Positions 11,041 through 24,742 of a stretch of DNA of 64,000 nucleotides are shown piece after piece (the first letter of the stretch is position 1; each line of letters starts with the position of its first letter). The DNA comes from Anastatus disparis (lineage: Eukaryota > Arthropoda > Insecta > Hymenoptera > Eupelmidae). A program made the position numbers and the translations under genes. The stretch spans positions 3,782,001-3,846,000 of the forward strand of contig JAFFSR010000221.1 of assembly GCA_017163975.1 (NCBI GenBank), given 5' to 3'. The notes under the pieces were generated by a model. That model had not been told where the DNA came from, did not search any database, and worked only from the letters and a program-made list of their open reading frames with translations.

Positions 11041-12250
11041 GGTGAATTAAGCCTTCTCTCTCTCTCTCCTCGTTTTGTATATACAGTGCACTTTAATGCA
11101 ACAAAAGGATAATGAATGAAGGGGCTGTATACGAGATACTACGTGCAACGAAAACAAAAGAACAAAAAAAAAAATAACGGCAGAGATACTTATATGTGAA
11201 AGAGATAGGAGAAAAAAAAAATTAGACCTTTAATGACGATAAGACGAAGGGAAAAACTTGTATTAAGAAATATTTTTTTTTTAAAGTATGGGTATGTTGT
11301 GTTAGAATATTGTTCCTGTATTGTTTAAAATTATTTTTGTGAAAAATCGTGTATACTCCTATAATAGTTTTTTTTTACCAAATATTTTTTATTTCGGTTG
11401 TTAAAATTAGATTGATTCACATACTTATTTTATTTAATATTTTTTTTTCTAAAATTTTCTACAATATATCTTTTTGTTGATTAAACATACTTCTATATGT
11501 TAGCACGTATAAGTATGTGCACACTTTGTTAATCAAACTTTAATAACATGGATGAAGAAGTTATTAAAGTTTGATTACGTACGCGCAATTGTTTTGTGTA
11601 TCCCTTACACATGTGCATTCCTCTTAATCTACCTCAGTATATCTGAACTTTTAAGGATATCACATAAAAATCTGCGCTTTAGTATAATAAGCAAAAAAAA
11701 AAAAACGAGAGAGAACGTAAAGAGTTTTACTTTCTTTTTTCGTCTAAATAGAAAAAAAAAAATTGTTTTAAATTACTATAAAACCGAAGCTTTGAAGTAC
11801 AAAAGAACGAAAAAGCAGAAATGAGGAAGAAGCAAAAGCAGTAAGGGGGTTTGAGAAGTAAAAAAAGAAAGTAAAAAAAAAAAAAAAGAAAAAAAAAGAT
11901 GAAATAGAGGAACATGGAAAAGCTTGGAGAAAAAGCGTACTTCATTTCGTTCACGAGCTTTTCGTACTTATTTCTCTCTCCCTCTCTCTTCCCCTTCGAA
12001 GCTATACGCAATTCTCCAACCCATGGTAGTTCTCTAGCTGCACACTCATCAGCAAAGAAAGAAGAGAGAGAGAGAGAGAGAAAGAAAATTCCTTCTCTTC
12101 GAATAAAACCCTCCTCCTCCTCCTCCTTCACCTCTTTTCCATACTTCAGCGTGTATATATATATATAAACGTATATATAGGTATTGCATTAAAAAGAAGG
12201 GAGGCGGGAATCTTTACTCTCGCATTAACTAAGAGAAATGAAGAACAGAA
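11040..12250. other. GA-rich low-complexity island
   Basis: A mixture of CT runs (about 11055-11070), A tracts, a long purine stretch (about 11690-11920), a (GA)n run (12061-12080) and (TCC)n (about 12110-12126). Open frames crossing it are Lys/Glu- or Phe/Ser-rich by-products of the repeats. It may be a transcribed leader or regulatory region, but nothing in the sequence fixes a strand or gene. Confidence 0.5.
11530..11577. repeat. perfect 18-bp inverted repeat with 12-nt loop
   Basis: 11530-11547 (TAATCAAACTTTAATAAC) is the exact reverse complement of 11560-11577. The loop is ATGGATGAAGAA. Pairing beyond the 18 bp is weak, so it is shorter than a standard microRNA precursor. Confidence 0.75.
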
Positions 12251-13100
12251 AAAAAAAGAGAGAAGAAGCAAAGTGGAAAAAGGAAAAAATTATTTTTCGC
12301 GATATTTCATCAGCGAAACGAATTAGAGGCTTTTGTAGAAAAATTAATTATGCATCGAAGACTAGGACTTCGCGAGCACTTCTTATTGACTTCGCGTTTA
12401 ACTTCAACTTTGCAAAGTTTGCTCTGTACTTTTGTTTAGCTCTCTTTAAACGACAAAGGATTGTTACCTTTTTTTTTTTTTATTCTTCGTATCATTAAGA
12501 CTTTTTGTGCGTTAATGAATTTACAAATGAGAGGAAATAAAAGTTGATTAATAGCACCGATTTCGAGTGCAGATTTTAAACATGAACTTTACACGTAAAA
12601 AGTATTGCACATATATTTTTTATAAACTATTTTATAATTCAAAAAATATTAACATATAAATAGCATACGCAGAAAAAAATATGCAGTATGTTTAAAAACT
12701 TCACGTGAACGCAGTTCAGGTCTGTTTCATACATTGTGTATATTTTTTCTATGTGTACTATTTATGTGTTCATATTTTTTTTTTAATTATAAAATAATGT
12801 GTATAAAATATATGCATAATATTTTTTATATGTGAAGTTCGTGTCTATAGCTCATATGTGCACAAAATCCTTACTGTTATTAATTTGAAAAAAAAAACAT
12901 ATTTTTTTTAATTTTTACAATATTATTACCTCGAATTTTTACAAATTCAAAGTAATAATAAAAAATAATAATAGAAGTTAAGCAAGATAAAATTTTTTTT
13001 AAATTTTTATCCTTCTTATCTTCACAGGTAAAACGTTGATAATAATCCTTTGGAAAGAGCATAAGAATACAAAAATATAAAAATAAACGAAAATAATTCG
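12250..13100. other. AT-rich intergenic sequence with a fold-back element
   Basis: No gene seen apart from the fold-back element at 12582-12843. Confidence 0.5.
12582..12843. mobile_element. about 260-bp fold-back element
   Basis: The left end ATGAACTTTACACGTAAAAA (12582) matches the right end, which reads ACGAACTTCACATATAAAAA on the other strand. Similarity continues for about 43 bp. The interior is AT-rich and noncoding. Confidence 0.45.
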
Positions 13101-13770
13101 CATTTCTTTAATTTAACTTATTGGAAGAGTGCAGTCGAGCACTACGTTTCGCAAACGACAACGTCGACTAATGTCAATGAAGAAAATAAAAACAAAAAAA
13201 AAAAGTGGCCCCAACGGCGCCACGCGAGAATAGACGCAACAAAAAAAAAGCAAAAAAAAAAAAAGCTCGTCCCCTTTTCTCGCCAGCCTGGCGGCGCTCG
13301 ATCGTTTTCTCACTCCCACACTTCTTTGCTTCTATATATAAGCGTGTGCTATAAAAAGTAAAGAAGAATAAGAGAAAAAAAAAGAGCGTAAAACATCCCC
13401 TCGTACAGGCACCTACGCAAAAAGGACTTTTTTTGTCCGGCTGTCCTCTCTCGGCGTATTCTTTACTCTTTTTCACCAAGTTTTCTAAAAAACGTCTGTT
13501 TTACCGACCAAACTTTATTAACCCGTACAGTTTTGTATATAGCCCATCAGCGTTACAAGAGCGAAGCTTGTATTTGACTATTTTGACTTTATCTCGCGAA
13601 CCGTAGGGAAAGCACTTGGTGGAAAAAACCTTTCTCCTATATTATCGGAGAGTTTCGGCGCATGACAAAAAAGAACTGTTTTTCGGTTAAAAGTACGGAG
13701 GAGATTTATATATTTACCAGCGGTTCGCTCAATCGATGATCCATCCGTATAGCGAGCAAGCAGAGCCGCG
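13100..13770. other. GC-richer noncoding island
   Basis: CpG-containing sequence of higher complexity than the flanks, for example around 13200-13230, 13260-13320, 13400-13460 and 13550-13770. Poly-A/T runs break all frames into Phe- or Lys-rich stretches and I see no domain. It may be a conserved noncoding or first-exon region. Confidence 0.4.
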
Positions 13771-15500
13771 TGAAATTTTTTAATTTTTTATGTTCTGATA
13801 AAGTTGAAAGCTTTTTTTTTAATTTATGATGTAAGAACCTTTGCTGTTTATTAATGAAGAAATGATAATTAAAAACATCACGTACAATACTTAAATTAAC
13901 TGTTTTCTCAAAAAAAAAAAAATTTCTTTTATATTAAAAGGAAACGTATTTAATTGGAGACGATAATTAACGAATTAACTATTTTTTCCAAACATATAGG
14001 ATTCATTTCAAGTATAAATTTTTTACATATACCTAAACAGACTTTGATTTTCGTTGGATATAGAACAGTTTTTTGAACTATCATTAATTGCTACAATTCT
14101 AATGGATTTTCCTGTTTGCTATTGTACTCAAGATTAATCTTTTTGTGTGAAAACTATTTTTTATTCTATGTCACATGTCGCGGAGAACATATGTCGTTCG
14201 TATATGTAGTTTTATGCATTCAATAAAGAGTGTGTTATAAAAGTACTTGATAAGATTTTGTAAGATAATTCAATAATTTTATAAATTGAAAATTGTTTTT
14301 CTTATAAGGTTATATAAATTAATCATTTCAAGCTCATTGAAATGGACTTAAAATGGACATTTAAAATTTTGAATTTTTTTTTTTAAATTAATAAATTGTT
14401 TCAGAATTATGAAGTATTTAACTATCCATTTTATAAAATTATTTTTGAATTTTTAATGTGGGAGTTAACATTAAAATGAAAACAAATCATATCAAAATTA
14501 TTTCCAGAACGATTTCTTTATATCAAAAGGTTCGGGTTTAAAAGGGTTAAACTCTAACGTCAATACACAAATTTTCAAATATAAAAAATTTATAAAAAAA
14601 AATTGATAAAAAAATTTTACTTTATATTTGACAGTAAAATATTTTTTCAGTTCGAAATCCTAAAATTTAATTCTGTTTGATTGGCTGGATTAATTTTTTT
14701 CTATAAACATAATTATCCAATGAAATAGCGATCTTCCAAAGTATTTAAAACAAATGTGAAATAATTGCATTTAGTTTATCCTTGTAATTTCAATAACATA
14801 ATTATGTCATAAACTGCATTATGATAAGCTAATAACTTAACCGTTTAATTTTAATCTAAATATACAATCTATCATAGCCTAAGTCTAGCATAAGGATTAA
14901 TATAGAGAGTTTAGAGAGAGAATAATACACCCAATTGATGTAATCGTATTGTCTGCTACATGTAATTAGCGTTGGAAATGCAATTATGCTAGTTGGACAA
15001 TGACATTTTCGGGGGGGAAGAAGGGAGAACAGAAATTTTGTTATGGAACAAATCTGCGCTGAAATTTGTATATTAATTCCTCTTGTTAAACTTAACGTTA
15101 TTATTTGATATGTTAAATTTCGTTAGATGTGACTTATCGAGGAGCTTTGTGGAAAATTTCGGGATGGCAATTTCAATCGAACGATAGTTTATATTGTGCC
15201 GAATGATTTTTGTAATCTCACTATCGGACCGATGAATGTTTTAGGTTGATTAGAGTCGATTAACCGATACCCGAACACTGGCTGGTTACTGAACGAAATT
15301 AAAATAACCCTTGAACACACGATTTTCTTACATACGTTCAAGTTTTTTTATATATGTTGACTAATTACATTGAAAAAATATTAGTGCTAAGAATTTTTCA
15401 GTTATATTATTAAGCTCATAAGAAAACTGTCCATATACGTTTCTTAAACGTCCATTCGCCGACTGATTAATCCCATATTGAAAATAAAACTCTATTGTGA
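13770..15500. other. AT-rich intergenic sequence
   Basis: No gene or clear repeat recognised. Confidence 0.55.
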
Positions 15501-15698
15501 GATCTTCAGTGGCTCAGTCGGTAGAGCGATGGATTCGCGACCCGAGGGCCCGAGTTCGATTCCCGCTCTCGGCCAATTTATACAAGTACCACTGTTACGT
15601 CTACATGTACTTTGTTCACAAACACGCTGATGATCTTCGTCGCTAATTAGCATCGCAATGATAGCATAAGTAAAGCGACGTTAAATTAAATTTTTAAA
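15501..15698 (+). mobile_element. tRNA-derived SINE, copy 1
   Basis: The pol III box A (TGGCTCAGTCGG, 15510-15521) and box B (GAGTTCGATTCCC, about 15552-15564) are intact and spaced as in a tRNA. The tRNA-like head is followed by a tRNA-unrelated body: TTTGTTCACAAACAC, then TCGCTAATTAGCATCGC. The 3' end is AT-rich. The head has tRNA features, but in this copy the anticodon region (TTCGCGA) differs from that of the others. It is retrotransposed by LINE machinery in trans (family knowledge). Confidence 0.85.
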
Positions 15699-15699
15699 A

Positions 15700-18600
15700 A
15701 GTGCACATTCTTGTTTCTTGTAATCTGAATTTTTTTGGCTCACCCAAAACCAATGACAATTCATATCAAAGTTACTCAAAAAAATTTAACAGCGTAATTA
15801 ATTATTATAATAAAAGGAAACTCATAATTGCGTCTAATTATGTTCAGCATGCATCTACTTAAGCAAATGTAAACTACATGTTTTCTTGAATTTTTTTCAC
15901 TTAATAATACAATTATTTCTAGAAATTCATATAACGCTCAAAGTAATTTAAGCAAGGAGAATCAATATTTGGAGATTTTTTTAAGATACCAAAATTAATA
16001 AATTTCAATGTTAAACATACCTTACTTATTTCACTTTTTTATTTTGCCGATTTTATAAAAGTATAAAATATTTCTATGGATAAAATTAAAATTCTTTAAT
16101 TTATCTAAATCATTGCCTACGTTTTTTCAAGACAAAGCTCAATGATAGATTAAACAAAGTAAGAATAAATTTGCGCATGTAAAAAATTTTTAATAATGTT
16201 GAATACATCTTAAAACATATAAAGCTATTAAAAATTTAAAGATTTATCTGTATAATTATTTTTTGTACACTGATAAGTCTAAATAAAATGATATTAGAAT
16301 ATAATAGAGAGCATAGTTTTCCATTCACGTAAATATACAACTAACGTTTTTACTTAAATAGTATACTTGATTTTTTTGTTTATTTTTTTCTAAAATAGCT
16401 CATCCTTACATCTTGAAAAATTAGCCATTAATAACATGTTGTTTGAAATAATGAAAATAAGTTCTTCAGAACAATTCACCTTATTCTTCAAAAATTATTA
16501 AAAATTACAATCTGATGTATTCGTTTGTTTCAATAATAGATAAATTTTTATCAATACAAATGGATTTAGTATCCAAATGAAGCTAGTAAAAAAATTAGTA
16601 TCAGCTGGGGATTGTAATTTTATATTTAAATTAGTAATTTCCATTTTTAACAGAATAATTACCAAAATCGCAGTTATTATTTTTAAAAAAATATTTTCCA
16701 CTGCAATTGAATTTTTCTTTCCGCAATAATCCTAATAATTTCTTCCTCAATCTGGATAATCTTCATATTTTTTAAAGTTATTTTTTATAATTTTTACTTT
16801 TGATAAAAAATCTCTAAAAATACTGTTAATAACAGCATCGCTAAACGTAGGAAAAATAAGCGTTTGATTAACAATGGCAAATAATTAAATACCAGCTTTT
16901 ACGAGTAAATTCCAATTAAATTATCGATCATCCACAATCACGTTATATATATATATACTTCGCACACATATATAGTCGCTATTCCTGCAAACATCATCTA
17001 AGATGCATCATTGACGTAACACGCATCTACATTATTCAAAGCTCGATGTTCTTTATTAATTAACTAATTAAAATAATCTCCAAAATCTATAAAAACAGGT
17101 GAATCGATAAGAAAGTTGAAAAAAAAAAACAAAGCAAAAAAAGATGGGCTCATAATGTTAAAAATTAAGTTTACTATAAAGAGTTTTACGTATTTGGAAG
17201 TTAATTCTCACGGAGCATAGCGCACACATATATACGCGCAAAATACGATCGGTGTATATATAAGAGTCTGGCACACATGGCATAAGTTAAAGAGAAGAAG
17301 AGGAAAAGAGAGATAATGAGAGAGAAGGAAAGAGACAGAGAGTTTACGTGTGTTCGTGTGCGTATGTGTATATATATATATATGCACCGGCCGGTTGGGA
17401 ATGCGTCCAACAATGCAACTCCCCCTACCTCGGCTCTCTCTCTCTCTCCTTCCCCCCTTTCCTCTCCCCCTGTATACTGACAATCGCGCAACAATATCGC
17501 CGGTATACATGTATGTATATATATATACGCTAAAAGCGCGTATATACCTCTTACTGTATAACTCAAACAACATAAAGTTACTTTGGGAAAGCCGGTATCA
17601 GCTGACCGAATACCGCGTGTATCTTATCAACTTGCCGGTTTATTTATCAAAATTATCCTCCTTTTTTTCTTAGCTCTCGTCAATATTTTATTGCTGCCGA
17701 TTATCGAAATAAGATTATCTTCGTTTCATTATGCGGATAAATAAATTATTAGTCTTTGTAAGGTTAATAATTTATTTAATTAGCACCTTGAATCAGTAGA
17801 ATATTCATTGATTCAAGTTCACAGTGTATACGTTTAGAGAAAATTAGTTTAATTTTATCATGAATTTAATTAATTTTCTTCTTAAATAAAATTGATTATA
17901 AAAGATCAATACATGTTATGAAATCAACCTCTTTTACACTAAAAATAACCATTGAATCTATCACAATACCAAACTAAATTCATCGATAATATTGTAGAAA
18001 ATTCAATTATTAATTGCAACTCTGCACTAAATCTTCCAAATTTGTTGATAATAGATTTTCAAATGAATGAAAAAAAAAAAAAAACATTGTTTCATGATTT
18101 ATATTCCGTTAGCCCATAAAAAATTCTTCGTAGTACGTTTTATTTTTCTCTCTCTTTTTTTTTCAACCGTACGGTATGTACTGATTACGCTCACGTAATA
18201 GCCTCGTGTTACTGTAGCCAACTTGATTAGGAGTGTACTCGAATTTGCCTGGAGCAGTTATACTACGCTGAAAATGTACGTTATGTATATGCTATATATA
18301 TATATACTAAATTCAGACTGCGATGAAGATGTCAAATCTAAATGTTTATTAATATAACATTTTAAGCTGCGTTACATTTAGTATTAACTTCTGTTACTTC
18401 TAAATATTCTAGAATTATTTATTAACGGTTTTTTTTCATTTAAAATAAATTATTTTATTTTTCCATATTCCGTATTCTATTTTAATTTGAAATTAACGAT
18501 TAAACATTTTAAATATTTCAATATTCTAATTTTTAAATTTATCTAACGTTCATTTTCTGTATCGTATTTCGAATTGTAATAAAAAAAAAACTGTTTGATC

Positions 18601-19620
18601 AAATAGTGTGTTTCATGTGAGCAACAACATTTCAGTAAGCTACGCGAACTAAATATAACAGCAATAAAATGGGCAACAATAAACGGCTTAATTAGTAAAA
18701 TGGTTATTACAATAAAATAATGAAAATTCGATTTGATTAATCTAGAAAATACAAGAATAACTTCAGGATCTCTGATATTGATCCTATTTGTCGGTGCGAA
18801 TAGTTCGCCAAGCTTTTGTTCTAACAATAACTTTACAGTTACGTGACTTCCATCACGTTTACTACCGTACCTATTGATTTCTTGATATTTCGAAATAACT
18901 TTTTGTTGTTGTTTTATTATTTTTAGTAAAAAAAAAAGGAACATTAATTTCTTATTTGCATTTATATGGTGCCATCTTTTAAGTTAAAAATCATGATGTA
19001 TATACGAAATTTGTATTTCAAGCGCGAGCGGATGTCGCTGCTAATCAAGCGCCAAATTCAAATGTTACCACTTTACAGAATACGGTACATACATAAAGTT
19101 AAAAGAGAAAGCGCGCCTAAGTGTCCCTCAAATTATATAGTACAACATATTTTCTATTTTGATTTCAGCTCTAACTCACTGAGATTTCTTACTAATAATT
19201 CAATGATGCTTCGATTTAAAGTTGTTTTTGTAAATTAATAAATGAAGTATATCAATATTTCTTCAATAAACTTTTTTTTATCATTTTGGTATATCAACCA
19301 TGAAAATACAGTTTTTGTTTAAGTTCTCTAATTAAAATTTAAGCTCTAAGTGAAGTTTTATTGCTAATATGTGAATCGATAAAAAATTATAATTATACTG
19401 AATTATAAGTAGACTTATCTTCAATATTGCATTAACGTTCCTGAAAAAATAAATGATATTAAATTGATTTATTGATCAATCCAATATATTTATGTTGTAA
19501 TTTTGAAAAAAAAAGAGAGCTCACATAGATAGCTCGTTCATAATTTTGAAATAATTAAATTCTATTAATAATTAACCGGTTAGTCGTTTTGAAAGTACAA
19601 ATTTAACCAGCGCACACTGA
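15700..19620. other. AT-rich intergenic sequence with a GA/CT-rich segment
   Basis: No gene seen. A GA-rich then TA/CT-rich segment with more CpG lies at about 17210-17530. Open frames of about 120 codons there, in three frames and on both strands, follow from the microsatellites. An apparent frame of about 130 codons at 18543-18944 (minus) shows no recognisable domain. Confidence 0.5.
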
Positions 19621-20791
19621 CGCAGAACGGCAGAATGCTATGTTCTATAGTAGTATGTATATGCAGAGAGAAAACGATATGAAAAGAAGTAAGGTTAAGA
19701 GCAAGATCTTAGAAGAAAACCACGAGAGATGCGGGCGTATAAAGTAGCACACATGGTATGCCGCTCAATCCTTTAAGAGAAAGAATTAAAGAAGAGAAGA
19801 AGAAGAAGTAGAAGTAGAAGTAAAGAAGAGAAGAGAGCGAGTGAAGAATGAAAAAGCAAAGGATCTATAGGAGTCCAGGGCACACATACATTTCTATATA
19901 TACATAAAAGAAAGAAAGAGCACTGGCTGTCTTTCTCTTTGAGCAAGGTAGAGAAAACGTGGATCGAGAGAGCGAGAGAGAGAAGTATAAAAGGGAAGAG
20001 CGAAGTAGCGCGAGAAGAGAGACGAGACCGCTTGAAATCCCTCTCTCTTTCCTTGGCTTTCCTGGCTGGCTCGGCTCTTTCTCTCTCTCTGTGTGTGATT
20101 CTCTCTACTCTACTCTGGTGCTGCTGCTAACTCTACCGCCCGTCCGCCATGCCACACTACGACGAGGCAGCGCGCGCTCGAACGTTCGTTCGTTCGTACC
20201 TACGTACGTACGTACAGTACAGCTAGGCCGGCACGGTCCTGTAGCCCATTTGGCATTTCCCCAGCTATAGCGGCGCTCCTTTAGCCCATCGTTGTTATCG
20301 TCCCGCAGCTGCATAAAGTCGGCTCTCTCCCTGCCTGCCTGTCTCTCTCTTGCTCACTCTCTTTCTCTCTCTCCCTTTATCCCCCTTGTCCCCTCGACAC
20401 ACCGCCGAGCTGCTTTTGCCCACGTTCTCTTTCTCTCTCTCTCTCTCACTCGCTCGCTCGCTCTAGTACTCAGAGAGTATAGTAGTCAGCCTGGCAGCAG
20501 TCTGACACGTAACCCCCACCAAGCGTACAATTCGACCTAACGCGCAGCTCGTTCATTCTCTCTATCTCGCTTCCACTGCCATTCTCTTAACATGTCATCG
20601 ACCGTAGCGCCGCCAATAGGGACGCCTTGAAACGCCGTTTTCTCTCTCACTATATATATGTATATATATATATATGTATGTATGTTTAGCCATCTCACTC
20701 TCTCATTCTCTTCTCATTGCGTTATATGTGCGCATATACACGATCCCACGCCACCGACCCCGAGACTCAAACTCAACACATACACAGACAA

Positions 20792-20824
<33 letters not shown>

Positions 20825-21515
20825 AACGGCTTGGTTGGGGCCGCCATGAGGCTATATTCATTGCGCTTATATGTATATAGCCTTCCCTCTATATATGCGC
20901 TCTTTCACTTAAAATATATAGCTATACATATGTGGTACTTGGTGCGCAGAGAGACAGAGCAAGATATATCTATATATGCATACATGTAGACCGTCCTTGT
21001 CGTCCTATCGATTCCCCGTTCTCCGTTTTGTATTCTGTCTTTTTCTCCATTTCGTTCTCTTATTCCCTCGGAAGAGCGAGCGAGAGAAAGATAATATGCA
21101 CGCTCTCTTTTCCTCTCTCCTCGGTAACCTTGGTGCTGGAGAATAACCCGCCGTTCAATTCAAGGAATTATGACGGCCCTCTTTTCCCCTGGCCCATAGC
21201 ATACATATACACACACACACATTTCGTTCTCTTCTCTTTCTCCTCGTATATAGTCGTCGTAGTCGTCATCGTCGTAGTCTTAGTCGTCGTCTCCTCTTAT
21301 TCTTCTCATCGAAGTTTCTCTTTTGAACATTTTCTGTTTTGCTCGAGCTCTTTCTCTGTCTCTCTTAGTCATTTGTTTCTTGCTTTACTATTTTTCTTTT
21401 TTTTTTTTATTTTTTTCTTAAATTACGAACGACGGTACAACTTTGTACTGCCATCGTCTTCGTTATTGCCAACATTATTTTATTATTCTTTTTTTTTTAA
21501 GAAAAATTTCTGATA
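19620..21515. promoter_or_regulatory. large CpG- and CT/GA-rich island, candidate promoter or leader region
   Basis: The longest GC-rich block of the window. It has GA-rich sequence (19660-20030), then mixed CT-rich sequence with many CpG, a (TACG)n run (about 20199-20215), (CTCG)n (20447-20463), (GA)n (20791-20825), TATA-type runs (20650-20680) and (GTCGTA)-like repeats (21250-21300). All open frames are low complexity (Ser/Leu- or Arg/Glu-rich), so no CDS is called. In AT-rich insect genomes such islands commonly mark promoters or long 5' leaders of regulatory genes. That is inference; the strand and target are unknown. Confidence 0.4.
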
Positions 21516-24500
21516 TTTATTTAACAACAAAAACTTTCATTCAACAGCTAAATAGATAATATTTCATGTCAATTCAAAATTGTAAATATGAATTTTTTGA
21601 AGTCATTTAATAATTTAATCCTTAATCTGTTACTTTTTTTATAAACCAACTATAAAACTAAAAAAGAAAGAACAAAGTATTTAGTTTATTATAATTAATC
21701 CGTCTAATTAACAATATTTTTTAAAAAATTGTTAATTAAGATTACTAAAATAAGCTATAGTAATATTTGAAATTAATGATTTGCAATTCGCCGGCTGCAC
21801 TTCACGCGCTCTTCTATCATTTGAAGTTGTTATTTTACGTATGAAATTAACGCTTCGTCATTTTAAATCCTCTTAGTTTTATCAATTCGCAGAATCAACG
21901 CGGAAAACCTTATCTAAAAGCGACCTTATGAAATTAAACCTCTCTTATTCCGTTTCTTTGTTCAACCCTTTTGCAATGAAGAATATTGAAAAATTAATAA
22001 GATTTATTAAAGTTTATACTACTTGTTTTTTTTCTAAATTATTTGTTAAATTGGTTAACATGAATAATTAACGAATTCAAAAGTACCGGTGTTATTGTAT
22101 ATGTTTTAATTTAATATATGAAAAACTCCGGATTTAATTAAATACATTTTTTCTTTAAGAGTATCACTAACTTTTTTTTCAATAATAAGAGTAAATAATA
22201 TTTTATTAAATATATATATATATATATAGACTATGTGTCATATAATGAAGATATTTTTTGCACGCATAATTCCACTTAATTTCAGAACTGCTTGAAGTAT
22301 TCTAAATCCAAGTATATGATTTTCGAAACGGTTAAGAACAACGGTTTTATAGAAAATTTTTCAAATTTAATTTATATATAATTCAAATTAAGATCGATGG
22401 TATATACAAGGTTTTTTTAATTCAGTTTATCATCACGAAGAAATTATTTGATTCTTATTCATCTAAATACGTTGAAAAATATATCGGATCTTTGAAATTT
22501 TTACTATTTATTCGCAGCATTTAACGCAATTGAAATTTTAACGAAATAAATTTAATACTTAAAAATAATTTTGTAGTAATATATTAAAAAACTAAATAAT
22601 TGTTTTATCATAAACTAAAACTTTTTCGTTATCGATTTCTATACCCTTTACATTTTGCCTTTCAGTTAACATTAAACTTATATAAATATATATACGTTTC
22701 ACAAGTATTATATCAAAGTTAGACATTACATATGTGAACGTACAGGATTGTATAACTTTGTATAAAACGATGCATAATCATGGAAATTCATAAGGCGTTC
22801 ATAATCGTGCATAATTATTCAACAAATATTTTGTATTGATATCGAATCATCATTCGAAAACTCTTTGACGAAGTACGGTACTAAAATAATTGGCTTGATT
22901 ATCTTTCTGTAAATAACTGAATTTAGAAAGTGCATTAGGTTCTGATAAAATTAATAATTAGTTCTTTTGAACATGTTACAAATAACGGAGTCTTCAACCT
23001 GTAACTTTTACTAGTACGGAAAATGTTTCACCTTTGGTTCTCGGATTCTTTTTTGACTTCAGAACATTTAAAAATTTTTTTTTTTAAAGAATATAAAATT
23101 TAGAAAGAAATTGCGTTAATTTAGTCTAATATTGGATTTGTTTAAGTTTTTAATGTATTTTGTTTAAATTTCAAAGATTTTTATCGAAAAATTGCTTATT
23201 TAAAACCGAATTCAATTAATTATTCGAAAAAATTTTTTGAAAAAGTTTAATTTGTTTCACGATGATGAAGGAATATAATGTAGATATTTAACCTAAAATA
23301 TACATTTGAAATAAACGCTGAATTTTATTCCAAATTTTCTATAATTTTTTACTATTTCATCAATTTTAAACAAATAAAGTTTTGTAAAAAAAAATTTTTA
23401 CAGTTAAAAGATTTAAATGGGAATTTTGATTTACTTCAGGGATAATTAGTTCAAAAACTGCATAACTATAAAGTTAATGGAAATTTTGTTAAAATCATTA
23501 AGACAAAACAACGTATAATTTAAAAAAAAAATATCGGACTTATTGGATCTGGGGTTTTTTATGATTCCACGTATGTAAAGTTATCGCAGATGCAGAAAAA
23601 ATTTAAAATTTAAAAGTGAAATATTCTCCATTTAACTGAAAATATATAATATTGATTAATTTTAGCTAATTCCTTACCAGATAATTGTGTCTTACCATAT
23701 CTAGCTCGATCTACTGAATATTTGAAAATCATTAACGATGTAAATAAAGTGTATCACTTCATTATTTTAATACTAAAAATATTGTTAAACTTAAGTTTGT
23801 ATTTAGATACGTGTTTGTTTATGCATTTACGTATATTTCTGAGAGTTTGCGGCCGTGCATGCTTTCTGATAATTATTTTTAAGATAAAATCTAGGATGAT
23901 AGATATGCTGTACTATTAGTGCAGCGTTAGAACATTAAAAGAAGAAAGTGAGCTTGTAAGCCATAAAAACGAATTAAAATCTTTACACAAATGGAATGAA
24001 TTTCGACACGTCTTAAATACTATATTTTTTTTTAATTCGATTTTTTGATGCAATGAATATTTATTTTGCGATCGTAAGTACGAATGTGTACTTTACTATT
24101 TATACTAAGGCGTCAGTTTATGATTTTTCTTTAAATTGCTTTTGAAATTTTATCATTAAATATTGATTTCAACTTAATTAAATAATAAAATTCAAAAGCG
24201 TATTTACTAAAAAAAATTTAGGAATCACGATATTATTTCGTTTCTAAATGAAAAAGGTGCAAAACTATTGTTAAATCACATATTTTAAAATTATACATGA
24301 ATCATCAATTTTTGTAATTTTTTCGAGTTATACGTTATTTTCATTTTATGACAAACAGAAATCACAAACTTTAATTTATAAATCGCCAGAAATCAAACTT
24401 TGTTAATTTTTAAATTGTCAAAACTATCTACTTATAATATCTGTAAAAAAAATGAGAAACCCTAATATACAACAGCGTTTCCTTAATTTTTAAAAAACTG

Positions 24501-24540
24501 ATTTCAAAAAAAGAGGAATGTGCACCATCTTGGAAAATTA
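21516..24540. other. AT-rich intergenic sequence
   Basis: No gene seen. An (AT)n run lies at 22208-22228. Open frames of about 65 codons near 23722 lack any domain signal. Confidence 0.55.
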
Positions 24541-24742
24541 TATTTTTTTTTTATTTTATTTAACGTCGCTGTATTTATGCCATCATTATGATGTTAATTA
24601 GCGACGGAGATCGTCAGTGTGTTTGTGAATAAAGCACATGTAAAGTACAGTGGTGCTTGTATAAATCGACCGAGACGGGGATTCGAACTCGAGTCCTCGA
24701 GATTATGAATCCTGAGCTCTACCGACTGAGCCACTGACCACC
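24541..24742 (-). mobile_element. tRNA-derived SINE, copy 2
   Basis: Same family as the copy at 15501, on the minus strand. The head is at 24742 with box A (TGGCTCAGTCGG) intact, box B is at about 24680-24692, and the body carries the TTTATTCACAAACAC variant and TCGCTAATTAACATC. The tail is AAATAAAATAAAAAA-type. The AT-rich 3' tail is consistent with target-primed insertion. Confidence 0.85.

Noticed and set aside
17201..17673. Open frames of about 107-121 codons
   Set aside because: Overlapping frames on both strands across GA, TA and CT repeats, with no conserved composition.
18543..18944. 133-codon minus-strand frame
   Set aside because: No domain, ordinary AT-rich codon content and no splice or start context; kept out as unsupported.
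19939..21513. Up to 193-codon frames in the CT-rich island
   Set aside because: Ser/Leu- and Arg/Glu-rich translations of microsatellites in several frames at once.
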